The notes below the pieces were generated by a model, which made no database searches, was not told where the DNA came from, and saw nothing but the letters and a program-made list of their open reading frames with translations. The translations under genes were made by a program, and so were the position numbers. Shown piece by piece: positions 36,715-45,367 of a stretch of DNA of 64,000 nt (positions are counted from its first letter, which is position 1; each line of letters begins with the position of its first letter). Origin of the DNA: Bacteroidota bacterium (GTDB lineage Bacteria > Bacteroidota > Bacteroidia > Flavobacteriales > Flavobacteriaceae); contig JAEWCF010000041.1 in NCBI GenBank assembly GCA_023390775.1, forward strand, positions 1 to 64,000. The letters are read 5' to 3'.

Positions 36715-37647
36715 TCAGGCCGGTGTGAACAAGTTTTTCCGCTTGAGGCGGTTTATGGCCGCGTTGAGTTCGAATCCCAACAGCAGGATGATGCAGTTGA
36801 TCCAGATGTAAAACATCATGATCAGCAGCGTCCCGATGGAACCGTACAATTCGTTGTAATTGGAAAACCGGACCACCCAGATCCCGAAGAAATACGACGA
36901 AACAATGATCAGCACCGTACTGAAGACCGAACCTACCGAAATGAACGAGCGCTTTCCCGTATGCTTGGTGCCGAACTTCAGCATCAGCGAAGTGGTCATC
37001 AGGATCATCAGGATCACGAAGGCGTAGCGCCCCATTTCAAGGATCTGGATCTTTTCGCTGAAGATGTCCTGGATCTTGGTGATCTGCAAAAAAACCTCGA
37101 AAACCACGATGATCGCAACGGTGAACAAAAGCAGGAATGACATGACCAATGACATCGCCAACGCCACAAAATACTGCCTGAAAAACCCGCGCTTGATCAG
37201 CACGTGGTGCGAGGTCTCGAAACCGCCCAGAATGGAATTGAGCCCGTTGGCCATCAAAAAAATCGAGAGCACGAAACCAGTCGAAAGGAGGCTGCTCTGG
37301 CTGTTGTTGAGGATGTCGTGCAGGATGACCGCCACCGCGTCATAGGTATTGGGCGGTACATTGGATTCCACGAAGTTCAGGAAATCATCCTGAAACCCGG
37401 GTATGGGAATATAAGGGATCAGGTTGAGGATAAAGAGCGCAAAGGGAAAAATGGACATGAAGAAACTGAACGCGATCGCGGCGGCCCGGTAGGTCAGTGC
37501 GCTTTCGGCAATCCCAAGACCGTAAATTTCCAACAAATCGTAAAGTGTCAGGCCCTGCAGCCAGGGCAACCTCACCTTTTTGAGCCCGCGGGCGATGTTG
37601 CGCACCACGGGTATGGTTTCAAGCTTTTCTTCGATTTCCTTTGACAC
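36715..37647 (-). CDS. YihY/BrkB family inner membrane protein
   Basis: A 310-residue membrane protein with about six helices, recognised as the YihY (formerly 'ribonuclease BN') family by YRAAAIAFSFFMSIFPFALF near residues 48-67 and the late segment LYGSIGTLLIMMFYIWINCIILLLG. The transported or sensed molecule is not known. It sits between nadC and the DUF2147 gene on the same strand. Confidence 0.88.
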   Translation of the reverse strand: MSKEIEEKLETIPVVRNIARGLKKVRLPWLQGLTLYDLLEIYGLGIAESALTYRAAAIAFSFFMSIFPFALFILNLIPYIPIPGFQDDFLNFVESNVPPNTYDAVAVILHDILNNSQSSLLSTGFVLSIFLMANGLNSILGGFETSHHVLIKRGFFRQYFVALAMSLVMSFLLLFTVAIIVVFEVFLQITKIQDIFSEKIQILEMGRYAFVILMILMTTSLMLKFGTKHTGKRSFISVGSVFSTVLIIVSSYFFGIWVVRFSNYNELYGSIGTLLIMMFYIWINCIILLLGFELNAAINRLKRKNLFTPA

Positions 37648-37710
37648 TGCAGGGATTTGGAAACGCTAAAGTAGTGTATTCAAGACAAACCTAAAAGCGC
37701 GGATGATGGA

Positions 37711-38568
37711 CTAGAACGCCTTCAGGCTCAGGTCCATGTTGTAAACGGAGTGCGTCAGCGCCCCGGACGAGATGTAATCCACCCCGCAGTTGGCGTATTG
37801 CCTGATGGTCTTCTCGTTGATGTTCCCGCTCGATTCGGTCAGGCATTGTTCCCCGATCAGTTCAACGGCTTCCCGTGTCATTTCAAAGCTGAAGTTGTCC
37901 AGCAGGATCCGGAACACCCCGCCCGAAGCCAGGATTTCCCTAACCTCGGCCAGATCCCGCGCCTCGACGATGATTTTCAGATCAAGGTTGTTATCGCTTA
38001 AATAATCCTTCGTTTTTTGGATCGCACCGGAAATACCCCCGGCAAAATCGATGTGGTTGTCCTTGAGCATCACCATGTCGTAAAGCGCGAAACGGTGGTT
38101 TTCGCCCCCGCCGATCTTGACGGCCCATTTTTCGGCGGCCCTGAAATTTGGCGTGGTTTTCCGCGTGTCCAGGATTTTGGTTTTGGTGCCTTCCAGCAGA
38201 TCGGCGAAATGGCGCGTCTTGGTCGCAATGGCCGACATCCGCTGCATCGAATTGAGCAACAGCCTTTCGGCGGCCAGGATGGACCTTGAGAGGCCTTCCA
38301 CCGTAAAAACGACTTCGCCGTGCTTTACGGGTGTACCGTCGGCAATCAGGATGTCCATTTTCAGGCCCGGATCGGTTGCCTCCAAAACCATCCGGGCAAA
38401 CTCAACGCCCGCAATGATCCCGGTATCTTTCACAAGCAGTTTGGCCCTCCCGGTCGCACTTTCCGGTATGCAAGCCAGCGACGAATGATCGCCCGGGCCA
38501 ACGTCCTCGCGGATGCCGCCGTTGATGATGGTCTTGAGTTCGTGGAGAAAGGCTTCGGGGGTAAGCAT
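37711..38568 (-). CDS. nadC: Nicotinate-nucleotide pyrophosphorylase (carboxylating)
   Basis: Converts quinolinate and PRPP to nicotinate mononucleotide in NAD synthesis. The 285 residues contain EDVGPGDHSSLA (about 21-32), LLLNSMQRMSAIATKTRHF, ILDTRKTTPNFRAAEKWAVKIGG (catalytic basic residues, about 131-153), and the barrel segments VEARDLAEV and ILLDNFSFE. The ATG is at 38566-38568. It heads the minus-strand run leading to priA. Confidence 0.95.
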   Translation of the reverse strand: MLTPEAFLHELKTIINGGIREDVGPGDHSSLACIPESATGRAKLLVKDTGIIAGVEFARMVLEATDPGLKMDILIADGTPVKHGEVVFTVEGLSRSILAAERLLLNSMQRMSAIATKTRHFADLLEGTKTKILDTRKTTPNFRAAEKWAVKIGGGENHRFALYDMVMLKDNHIDFAGGISGAIQKTKDYLSDNNLDLKIIVEARDLAEVREILASGGVFRILLDNFSFEMTREAVELIGEQCLTESSGNINEKTIRQYANCGVDYISSGALTHSVYNMDLSLKAF

Positions 38569-38570
38569 AT

Positions 38571-38734
38571 CAATGTGTAAATTGTTTAATGTGTAAATGT
38601 ACCAATTCCGCCGCTCCGCGAAAAACTATATTTCTTCACGCGGCACATCTACATTGTTATACTTTCACATTGGTACATTATTCCATTGGTATATTTTCAC
38701 ATTGATACATTTTCACATTTCCTCATTTCCTCAT
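38571..38734. repeat. Word repeats of the AATGTACCAAT/CATTGGTACATT family
   Basis: Between nadC and the next gene, AATGTGTAAATGTACCAAT (38588-38606) is complemented by tandem degenerate copies such as CACATTGGTACATT and CACATTGATACATT over 38650-38720, giving an imperfect inverted structure. The same family recurs at 55617-55656. The last copy abuts the -7 element at 38735-38742. Confidence 0.8.
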
Positions 38735-38742
38735 TAACTTTG
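38735..38742 (+). promoter_or_regulatory. -7 element of the 38747-rlmH operon
   Basis: TAACTTTG matches TAnnTTTG and ends four bases before the ATG at 38747, implying a nearly leaderless mRNA. Confidence 0.4.
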
Positions 38743-38746
38743 CTCC

Positions 38747-38947
38747 ATGTCACACAAAAACATCCTCAAGCTCTTCGCGATCGGCATCGTATTGATCTCG
38801 GCCGGCATCGTCTTCAAGTTTTCAAAAAACGATGTTGGCACCTTCCTCCTCATCATGGGACTTTGTTTTCATTCGGTTGCGCTGATTTTGTTGATCGTGC
38901 GCGCGGCCAGGAAACCGAAGGACGGGGATAATTTCATGGATTCCTGA
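38747..38947 (+). CDS. Small two-helix membrane protein, GldL-like N-terminal pattern
   Basis: A 66-residue protein made of two hydrophobic helices (about 8-24 and 32-50) joined by FKFSKNDVGTF, with a short basic-acidic tail. The spacing and the Gly-Ile-x-Phe-Lys turn recall the two-helix N-terminus of the gliding/T9SS motor protein GldL, but the large cytoplasmic domain is missing and the likeness may be superficial. Its stop overlaps the rlmH ATG, so it is co-translated with rlmH. Confidence 0.65.
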   Translation: MSHKNILKLFAIGIVLISAGIVFKFSKNDVGTFLLIMGLCFHSVALILLIVRAARKPKDGDNFMDS

Positions 38948-39420
38948 TGCTCATCCGGCTCGTCGCCATCGGGAAAACCGATTCGGCACCCCTCGCCGAA
39001 CTCATCTCGGCCTACGCCAAGCGGCTTTCGCATTATGTCAAATTCGAGCTGGAAATCGTTCCCGATATCCGCAACGTCAAGAACCTATCCCACGCCGAAC
39101 AGAAGGAAAAGGAAGGTTCGCTGCTGCTTTCCAGGTTAATGCAGGGCGAAAGGCTGATCCTGCTGGATGAGCGCGGCAAACAATATTCGAGCGTCGAATT
39201 CGCGACCCTCTTGCAGAAAAACATGAATTCCGGCGTTAAGGCGCTTGTGTTTTTTATCGGTGGCCCGTACGGATTCTCGCCGCAGGTATACGACCGTGCC
39301 GATGGAAAACTCTCCCTTTCCACCATGACCTTTTCGCATCAGATGGTCCGGCTTTTCTTCGTCGAGCAACTTTACCGAGGATTTACGATCCTGCGAAACG
39401 AGCCGTACCACCACGAGTGA
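38947..39420 (+). CDS. rlmH: 23S rRNA pseudouridine-1915 N3-methyltransferase
   Basis: A SPOUT methyltransferase that modifies pseudouridine 1915 in helix 69 of 23S rRNA. The 157-residue protein shows LIRLVAIGKTDSAPLAELI at the start, RLILLDERGKQYSS, FFIGGPYGF (the AdoMet-binding knot, about 101-109) and LSTMTFSHQMVRLFFVEQLY with RGFTILRNEPYHHE at the end, all as in RlmH. Length is typical. It converges with folP. Confidence 0.97.
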   Translation: MLIRLVAIGKTDSAPLAELISAYAKRLSHYVKFELEIVPDIRNVKNLSHAEQKEKEGSLLLSRLMQGERLILLDERGKQYSSVEFATLLQKNMNSGVKALVFFIGGPYGFSPQVYDRADGKLSLSTMTFSHQMVRLFFVEQLYRGFTILRNEPYHHE

Positions 39421-40251
39421 TCAGGCGTTTTCACTAAGCTTTTCAAATATTTTGACGCATTGCACCGCCTCGGCAACATCATGCGCCCGAAGGAGGTTTG
39501 CGCCACCCAGAAGCGCCGCCATGTGCAGGGCCGTTGTCCCGTTGAGCGCACCCTCAGCATCCGTCCCGGCGACCGCCTTCACCATCGATTTTCTCGAAAC
39601 ACCGACCAATATCGGCAAGCCCGCAATTTTGAGATCGGGCAAATGCGCCATGACCCGGTAATTTTGGTCAAGGGTCTTGGAAAAGCCGAAACCGGGATCG
39701 AGGATCAGATCGGCAATCCCAAATGCCCTCGCCATTGAAATCCGCTTTGAAAAATACAGGAGCAGATCTCGAAGGAGATCGTCGTATTGCGTGTCCGACA
39801 TCATCGTCTGCGGCGTTCCGCGCATGTGCATCATGATATAGGGAACGCGAAGTTGGGCGACGGTTGCCACCATCCTCTCATCCAAACCTCCCGCCGATAC
39901 ATCGTTGACCATCACCGCGCCCTCTTCCACGGCCGCTTTGGCGACCTCTGCCCGAAACGTATCCACCGAAAGCAATGCCGCGGGGAATTCGCGGACGATC
40001 GCCTTGACGGCGGGGATCAGGCGGGACATTTCCTCCGACGGGCTCACTTCGGCCGCGCCGGGACGCGTGGAATAGGCTCCCAAATCGAGGAAGGAGGCAC
40101 CCTGTGCCAACATTTGACCCGCCGTTTGGACGGCCTGGCCCGCGTTGTGATGGCGGCTCCCGGGAAAGAACGAATCGGGCGTCAGGTTCACGATCCCCAT
40201 CACTTTAGGTTTGTCCAGCGAAACAAGGCGGCCGGCGCAGTTTATCGTCAT
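39421..40251 (-). CDS. folP: Dihydropteroate synthase
   Basis: Joins p-aminobenzoate to hydroxymethyl-dihydropterin pyrophosphate in folate synthesis; it is the sulfonamide target. The 276-residue TIM barrel has VMGIVNLTPDSFFPGSRH (about 17-34), FLDLGAYSTRPGA, NDVSAGG, LILDPGFGFSKT and GVSRKSMV, the standard pterin- and phosphate-binding loops. The usual GGxSTRPG appears here as GAYSTRPG. It is transcribed away from the DUF1599 operon. Confidence 0.95.
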   Translation of the reverse strand: MTINCAGRLVSLDKPKVMGIVNLTPDSFFPGSRHHNAGQAVQTAGQMLAQGASFLDLGAYSTRPGAAEVSPSEEMSRLIPAVKAIVREFPAALLSVDTFRAEVAKAAVEEGAVMVNDVSAGGLDERMVATVAQLRVPYIMMHMRGTPQTMMSDTQYDDLLRDLLLYFSKRISMARAFGIADLILDPGFGFSKTLDQNYRVMAHLPDLKIAGLPILVGVSRKSMVKAVAGTDAEGALNGTTALHMAALLGGANLLRAHDVAEAVQCVKIFEKLSENA

Positions 40252-40274
40252 CGGGATAAATTAAAAAATTATGC

Positions 40275-40282
40275 TACTTTTG
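40275..40282 (+). promoter_or_regulatory. -7 element of the DUF1599-tpiA run
   Basis: TACTTTTG matches TAnnTTTG, 27 bases before the ATG at 40310. No clear -33 box. Confidence 0.4.
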
Positions 40283-40309
40283 GAAAAAATCTGACACAAA
40301 TATAGCCCA

Positions 40310-40858
40310 ATGGAGCCCACATCCCAAGCGTACGACCGGGTCATTGAAGTTTGCCGAAACCTGTTCATCAACAAAATGACCGATTACGGCAGCGCCTGGC
40401 GAATCCTGAGGCTTCCTTCGCTTACCGACCAGATTTACATCAAGGCGCAGCGCATCCGGAGCCTTCAACAAAACGGGATGAGGCTCGTTGACGAGGACGA
40501 GACGGGGGAATTTGTCGGCATCATCAATTATTCGGTGATGGCGCTGATCCAACTGGAATTGGGCGTTGCCGAACAGCCGGACCTGGATCCCGTTCGCGCC
40601 ACCGCGCTTTACGAGGAAAAAGTGGCCGAGACCAAACGGCTGATGGAGGCCAAGAACCACGATTATGGCGAGGCATGGCGCGAGATGCGCGTGAGCTCCC
40701 TCACCGATCTGATCCTGCAGAAATTGCTTCGGATCAAGCAGATCGAGGACAACAAGGGGCGCACCATCGTATCGGAAGGCATCGACGCCAACTACCGCGA
40801 CATGATCAATTATTCGGTTTTCGCCTTAATTTTATCGGGATTCAACAAGACGACATGA
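40310..40858 (+). CDS. DUF1599 family protein with two internal repeats
   Basis: A 182-residue cytoplasmic protein made of two DUF1599 units (about 8-85 and 103-180). Each has a KxxDYGxAWR motif (MTDYGSAWRILRLPSLTDQI and NHDYGEAWREMRVSSLTDLI) and a closing INYSV(M/F)ALI helix, so it is an internal duplication. The helical arrangement with acidic and Tyr residues is reminiscent of nucleotide-binding folds, but no reaction is known to me. It overlaps the following DoxX gene (ATGA). Confidence 0.85.
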   Translation: MEPTSQAYDRVIEVCRNLFINKMTDYGSAWRILRLPSLTDQIYIKAQRIRSLQQNGMRLVDEDETGEFVGIINYSVMALIQLELGVAEQPDLDPVRATALYEEKVAETKRLMEAKNHDYGEAWREMRVSSLTDLILQKLLRIKQIEDNKGRTIVSEGIDANYRDMINYSVFALILSGFNKTT

Positions 40859-41955
40859 GAAAGTACATTACCTGGTTTTCACGGATATTCGTCGGGCTGC
40901 TGTTCATCGTTTCGGGCCTGATCAAACTCAACGACCCCGTAGGTTTTTCATACAAGCTTGCGGAATATTTCGGCGAGTCGGTACTGAACCTGCCGTTCCT
41001 GATCCCAATAGCCCTGCTTCTCGCCGTTCTGATCGTCATTTTCGAAGCGATCCTTGGCGTGATGCTCATCGTGGGTTACCAGCCCAGGTTTACGGTCTGG
41101 AGCCTTTTGCTGATGATCGTTTTCTTTACGTTCCTGACGTTTTATTCGGCTTATTTCAACAAGGTCACCGATTGCGGTTGCTTTGGCGACGCGCTCAAGC
41201 TGACGCCGTGGCAATCGTTCTGGAAAGATGTGGTCCTGCTGGTTTTTATCGTCATCCTTTTTATCAATCGCAAATACATTACACCGCTTTTCAGCCGATC
41301 GGCACGTGGGATTGTCGTGGGCATCGCCCTGGCGGCGTGCATCTTCATGGGTTATTATGTGCTGAATCATTTGCCGATTATCGATTTCAGGGCGTATAAG
41401 ATCGGGACCAACATCCCCGAAGGCATGTCCATTCCCGAAGGCGCCCCACAGGCCAAGATCGAGATGACGTTCATCTACAAGGTAAATGGCGAAAACAGGG
41501 AGTTCAAGGAGGCTGACCTGATGAATTTGCCCGAGGGGGCGGAATTTGTCGACAGGCGCGATGTCGTGCTGGACGAAGGATATGTGCCGCCGATCCACGA
41601 TTTTACGATGGAACTTGACGGCTCCGATTACACCGAGGAGATCCTCGCGCTTCCCAAAGTATTGATGTTTACCGCCTACGACCTGGACAAATCGAGCGAA
41701 TCGGGCATGAAAAAACTCGAGGCGCTCCACAAATCGGCGAAGGCCAAAGGCTACAAGGTACTTGCGCTGACCTCTTCCGGCCCCGAAAAGATCGCTGCGA
41801 TGAAGGCGCGATACGGGCACACCTTTGATTATTATTTTTGCGATGCGACCACGATCAAGACCATTGAGCGCGCCAACCCGAGCCTCGTGGTGCTGGAGCA
41901 CGGCACGATCACGCAGAAGTGGCACCACAATGATTCGGATAATTTGAAACTTTAG
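40855..41955 (+). CDS. DoxX/BT_3928-like membrane protein with thioredoxin-fold tail
   Basis: A 366-residue protein. Four membrane helices occupy about residues 5-140; IVSGLIKLNDPVGFSYKLAE is the DoxX-like start and VTDCGCFGDALKL the conserved cysteine loop. After a further helix, the C-terminal part (about 230-366) looks like a thioredoxin fold without a CxxC pair (LPKVLMFTAYDLDKSS, then YFCDATTIKTIERANPSLVV). It matches the Bacteroidota BT_3928 family. It may handle quinones or redox partners; this is inference. Overlaps the DUF1599 gene by four bases. Confidence 0.82.
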   Translation: MRKYITWFSRIFVGLLFIVSGLIKLNDPVGFSYKLAEYFGESVLNLPFLIPIALLLAVLIVIFEAILGVMLIVGYQPRFTVWSLLLMIVFFTFLTFYSAYFNKVTDCGCFGDALKLTPWQSFWKDVVLLVFIVILFINRKYITPLFSRSARGIVVGIALAACIFMGYYVLNHLPIIDFRAYKIGTNIPEGMSIPEGAPQAKIEMTFIYKVNGENREFKEADLMNLPEGAEFVDRRDVVLDEGYVPPIHDFTMELDGSDYTEEILALPKVLMFTAYDLDKSSESGMKKLEALHKSAKAKGYKVLALTSSGPEKIAAMKARYGHTFDYYFCDATTIKTIERANPSLVVLEHGTITQKWHHNDSDNLKL

Positions 41956-41958
41956 GAC

Positions 41959-42258
41959 ATGGGATCTCCACGAAAATCACGCCGCCCCACCGATTACCAA
42001 GCCTACTACATACTGGCCTGCGTGGCCGTACTCGCCCTTGGTTATTACATGCTCGACCACGTCGCAGCCTGGGAAGAACCGCCTTTGGGAAACACGTTCC
42101 ACATCGTTGTGGGGTGTGTGCTTATGGCTGGATCGTCCTTATTGCTGATCAAACTCATCCGCCAGCGCTATTTCCCCAAAAAGAAAAAGAAGCGTGACCG
42201 CCCGATCTTTCTCGACGAGCTCCAGCACAAGAAGGACGACGCGCCAAATGTTCCTTAA
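41959..42258 (+). CDS. Small membrane protein of unknown function
   Basis: A 99-residue protein with two membrane helices (about 16-34 and 46-65) and a strongly basic stretch after the second (QRYFPKKKKKRDRP), which fixes its C-terminus inside the cell. It lies three bases after the DoxX-like gene, so the two are co-translated. I do not recognise the family. Confidence 0.75.
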   Translation: MGSPRKSRRPTDYQAYYILACVAVLALGYYMLDHVAAWEEPPLGNTFHIVVGCVLMAGSSLLLIKLIRQRYFPKKKKKRDRPIFLDELQHKKDDAPNVP

Positions 42259-42304
42259 TATTGTGGCATCACGCCCTTCAATACTTTAATTTTACCTAAA
42301 AAAG

Positions 42305-42799
42305 ATGAAAAACCTGCTGCTCCTATTCGCGGCTTTCCTGGCCATTTCGTGCACCAATGCACAAAAGAACAGCTTTTCGGGCGAGGCCCTGTCACACCCG
42401 CTCACTGCCCTGGACGGAACCCGGCCCACTTTTGGCGAGATATTGCAAAAGCATCGCGGCAAGCCTCTGGTCATAGAGGTCTGGGCCTCATGGTGCGGGG
42501 ATTGCGTGAAATCGATGCCGCAATTCAAGGAGCTTCAATCCAAGCACCCGGAAGCCGGTTACGTGTTCATCTCGATGGACCGCGCCGAAGACAAATGGAA
42601 GGCCGGAATCGAGAAACACGAACTAAAGGGCGATCACTACTGGTCACCGGAAGGAATGAAGGGTTCGTTTGGGAAGGCGGTCGACCTGGACTGGATCCCG
42701 CGCTATATCATTGTCGACGCAAAGGGGAATATCTCACTTTACCGCGCCATCGAAACCGATTTTGAAAAAATAGACGAAACCCTAAACAGCCTGAAATAA
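42305..42799 (+). CDS. TlpA-like thioredoxin-fold protein with CGDC active site
   Basis: A 164-residue exported oxidoreductase. MKNLLLLFAAFLAISCTNAQ is a signal with a possible lipobox (AISC). The active site WASWCGDCVKSMPQF (about 61-75) replaces the usual CxPC with CGDC, which may alter its redox potential. The later segment VDLDWIPRYIIVDAKGNI contains the cis-Pro. It probably reduces or isomerises disulfides outside the cytoplasm. The tpiA ATG overlaps its stop by one base. Confidence 0.9.
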   Translation: MKNLLLLFAAFLAISCTNAQKNSFSGEALSHPLTALDGTRPTFGEILQKHRGKPLVIEVWASWCGDCVKSMPQFKELQSKHPEAGYVFISMDRAEDKWKAGIEKHELKGDHYWSPEGMKGSFGKAVDLDWIPRYIIVDAKGNISLYRAIETDFEKIDETLNSLK

Positions 42800-43563
42800 T
42801 GCCTACCCGAGAAATGATCGTTGCCGGAAATTGGAAAATGAACCTCAACGCCGAGCAAACCGAAGACCTGCTGAACGCCTTGATTGACAAAATCCCAACC
42901 GATACTCCCGTGCGGGTGATCGTCGCACCGTCGTTCATCAACCTGGCATCGGCCGCCGATCATCTCGAATTCACCAATATCGGCGTGGCTGCGCAGAACA
43001 TGCACCAGGCCGAATCCGGAGCTTATACGGGCGAAGTATCGGCCTCCATGATCAAAAGCGTTGGGGTCAATACGGTGATCATCGGGCACTCGGAGCGCAG
43101 GACAATCTTCCACGAGACCGACTCGGTTTTGGCCTACAAGGTCGATGCAGCGCTTCAGAACCGGATGGAAGTCATCTTCTGCATCGGCGAGGAATTGCAC
43201 GACAGGCAGAAGGAAAATCATTTCAACATCGTCGAGAACCAAATCAGGGACGGGCTGTTCCACCTGCGCGGCGAAGACTGGGAGCAGGTCATACTTGCCT
43301 ACGAACCGGTTTGGGCCATCGGGACCGGCGAAACCGCATCGCCCGAGCAGGCTCAGGAAATGCACGCTTTCATCCGAGAGACCGTTTTGGAGAAATTCGG
43401 GATCGATGTTGCCGAAAAGATCAGGATCCTCTACGGCGGAAGCGTCAAACCCGATAACGCATCGGAGATTTTCTCAAAACCCGATGTTGACGGTGGGCTG
43501 ATCGGGGGCGCGTCGTTGAAGGCCGAGGATTTTGCCTCCATTGTTCAGGCAGCAGCTATTTAA
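42799..43563 (+). CDS. tpiA: Triosephosphate isomerase
   Basis: Interconverts dihydroxyacetone phosphate and glyceraldehyde 3-phosphate. The 254 residues hold GNWKMN with Lys13, His97 in IIGHSERR, catalytic Glu169 in AYEPVWAIGTG, and the phosphate loop YGGSVKPDN. All active-site residues are in place. It is coupled to the TlpA-like gene. Confidence 0.98.
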   Translation: MPTREMIVAGNWKMNLNAEQTEDLLNALIDKIPTDTPVRVIVAPSFINLASAADHLEFTNIGVAAQNMHQAESGAYTGEVSASMIKSVGVNTVIIGHSERRTIFHETDSVLAYKVDAALQNRMEVIFCIGEELHDRQKENHFNIVENQIRDGLFHLRGEDWEQVILAYEPVWAIGTGETASPEQAQEMHAFIRETVLEKFGIDVAEKIRILYGGSVKPDNASEIFSKPDVDGGLIGGASLKAEDFASIVQAAAI

Positions 43564-43620
43564 CGTATTGGCAGGCAATTAATTGCAGTTTCCGGCGTTA
43601 AGCAACAAACGATTCCCCAA

Positions 43621-44061
43621 ATGTTCAAAAACCTGCTCCTCTTCTTTATTCTAACGTCGGCTGTTGCATCGGCACAGGTGGACAACCAGATGCGCTATAC
43701 AAGCGACTCGAGGCAATATTTCATCTGGAGCGATGCGAGCAATTCATACGTGCTCCGCGAAACCGAATACGAACACTCCACGATCGACATACGCGAACTC
43801 GGTTCAAAAAGCAACGGGTATGTAACCATTGCCATGGTGGACGACGGCCTTTCGCGGCTTTTCCACGGGTCGATCACCGCTTATTCGGTGAATGAAAAGG
43901 GTGAGCCCACCTGGCAGTTGCGTTCCAAGATCATGAAGGCCAAGCTGACCTTCAACCCCGAATCCAAGACCCTGACCTACGTTTACGATGCCAATGACAA
44001 GCGCTACCAACGCATCATGGTCTACAACCTCAAGACGGCCGAGGACCAGGCGGCCAAATAA
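43621..44061 (+). CDS. Secreted protein of unknown function
   Basis: A 146-residue protein with signal peptide MFKNLLLFFILTSAVASAQ. The mature part is rich in beta strands with recurrent Tyr and charged residues (SRQYFIWSDASNSYVLRETE, then YVTIAMVDDGLSRLFHGSI and KLTFNPESKTLTYVYD). It could be a small periplasmic barrel. I do not recognise a family. Its stop abuts the convergent porin stop. Confidence 0.72.
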   Translation: MFKNLLLFFILTSAVASAQVDNQMRYTSDSRQYFIWSDASNSYVLRETEYEHSTIDIRELGSKSNGYVTIAMVDDGLSRLFHGSITAYSVNEKGEPTWQLRSKIMKAKLTFNPESKTLTYVYDANDKRYQRIMVYNLKTAEDQAAK

Positions 44062-45285
44062 TCAGATCCCGATTTCCACCTGGAACCGGACATACCAGGA
44101 ATTCCGCTCCCGTCCGTCAAAGTAATCGAGCTGGTCGTACGTGACCTCCCCCTGCAATTTGAACGTGTGTTCCCAGATATATTTGGTCAGGCCCAGGCTG
44201 TATTGCTTGGCGTGCGGCGCAAATTGCCGGATGTCCTCCCCTACTTTCTGGATGGAATACCGCCCGATCAATTCGTACTGCGAAGGCAAAATATAGCTCG
44301 CCTGGTAATCGAACCCGCTTCCCGTGAAAACGTAATTGGATTCAAGGGGATCGTCGGGATTTACGGTCACGGCGTTTTCGGTCGTGGTCCTGGACATGTA
44401 GGCCATCATCGCCGCAAATCCACGGTACTTGAACATGGCGTCAAGCAGCACCGATTTCATGGTGCGGGGTTCGAATAGATCGTCGCCCAATTGCCCTTGG
44501 GTGCGCAGCGCGCGGTTGTTTTGGTGAAAGGCGCCGCTGAGCATCAATTTCGGCGTGGCCTCCCGCACGATATCGCCTTCAAAATAGGTTCCGTCCTTGG
44601 CAAAGGCGCCAAAGGGGAACAGTTCGGCTTTGCCGGTAAGGGCGATCCCGTCGTCTGCCCGCCCGGTTACGTTCCTTCCCTCGCCCGTCGACACCGCAGC
44701 CTTGAAGTTTGCCGAAAACCTGTCAAGGCGCTCGTTCATGTTGTGGAATTGGAAACCGAAATCGCGGTCAATGGTAAAACGTGCGTTGTTGATGGACCGG
44801 TCGGTGAGTTGGAGAGCCCCGGAGGAATTCACCCGTTGGCGGTTGCCGGGCAACTTGGTTTGGCCGAACGACAGGTTCCAGTGCCGGTTGGGCCGGTAAA
44901 ACACTACCGCATCGCGAATAATGTTGATGTTTTCGCCTTCGTGCACTTCGCCCACATCACCGGGAGCGAACGAAAGCTGGATCGCATACAGGAATTTGGG
45001 ATTTCCGACGTATCCGTCAAAACGCAGCCGCAAACGCCTGATCTGGCCGTCGTACGCGGGACGTTCATCCTCCGAATCGAGATAGGTGACCCGATTCTGC
45101 ATCCGGAACCGTATATTGAGTTGAAAAAGGCTGTCGGGCGAGGTGAGCCCCAGGCCCTTGCCATAACTGTAATAAGGCAGTGCCGAGAGTTTGAGGTCAT
45201 TGTCGTTTTTGGTCTGGCTGATGGTTACCTGTGCCGAAGCATGTACGCTGAACCAAAAAAGCAAAAGCGTGCAGAAGTATTTCAT
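44062..45285 (-). CDS. Phosphate-selective porin O/P-type outer membrane protein
   Basis: A 407-residue exported beta-barrel. The signal peptide MKYFCTLLLFWFSVHASA is followed by LNIRFRMQNRVTYLD and RRLRLRFDGYVGNPKFLYAI, the pattern of OprO/OprP porins. Alternating strands run to the C-terminal VRFQVEIGI, which ends in a hydrophobic residue suited to BAM insertion. In Gram-negative cells such porins pass anions, including phosphate or polyphosphate; selectivity here is not testable. A TAGTTTTG -7 element lies at 45305-45312 on the minus strand. Confidence 0.88.
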   Translation of the reverse strand: MKYFCTLLLFWFSVHASAQVTISQTKNDNDLKLSALPYYSYGKGLGLTSPDSLFQLNIRFRMQNRVTYLDSEDERPAYDGQIRRLRLRFDGYVGNPKFLYAIQLSFAPGDVGEVHEGENINIIRDAVVFYRPNRHWNLSFGQTKLPGNRQRVNSSGALQLTDRSINNARFTIDRDFGFQFHNMNERLDRFSANFKAAVSTGEGRNVTGRADDGIALTGKAELFPFGAFAKDGTYFEGDIVREATPKLMLSGAFHQNNRALRTQGQLGDDLFEPRTMKSVLLDAMFKYRGFAAMMAYMSRTTTENAVTVNPDDPLESNYVFTGSGFDYQASYILPSQYELIGRYSIQKVGEDIRQFAPHAKQYSLGLTKYIWEHTFKLQGEVTYDQLDYFDGRERNSWYVRFQVEIGI

Positions 45286-45322
45286 GATGGTTGTGTTGGC
45301 AACGCAAAACTAATATTAATTT

Positions 45323-45353
45323 TTGAGGGGTTCGGGCCCGATTGCTACCTTTG
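45323..45353 (+). promoter_or_regulatory. Promoter of prmA-clpS
   Basis: TTG (45323-45325) and TACCTTTG (45346-45353) are 20 bp apart, a full match to the Bacteroidota consensus. It is back-to-back with the porin promoter. Confidence 0.7.
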
Positions 45354-45367
45354 CATAAAAACGCATC

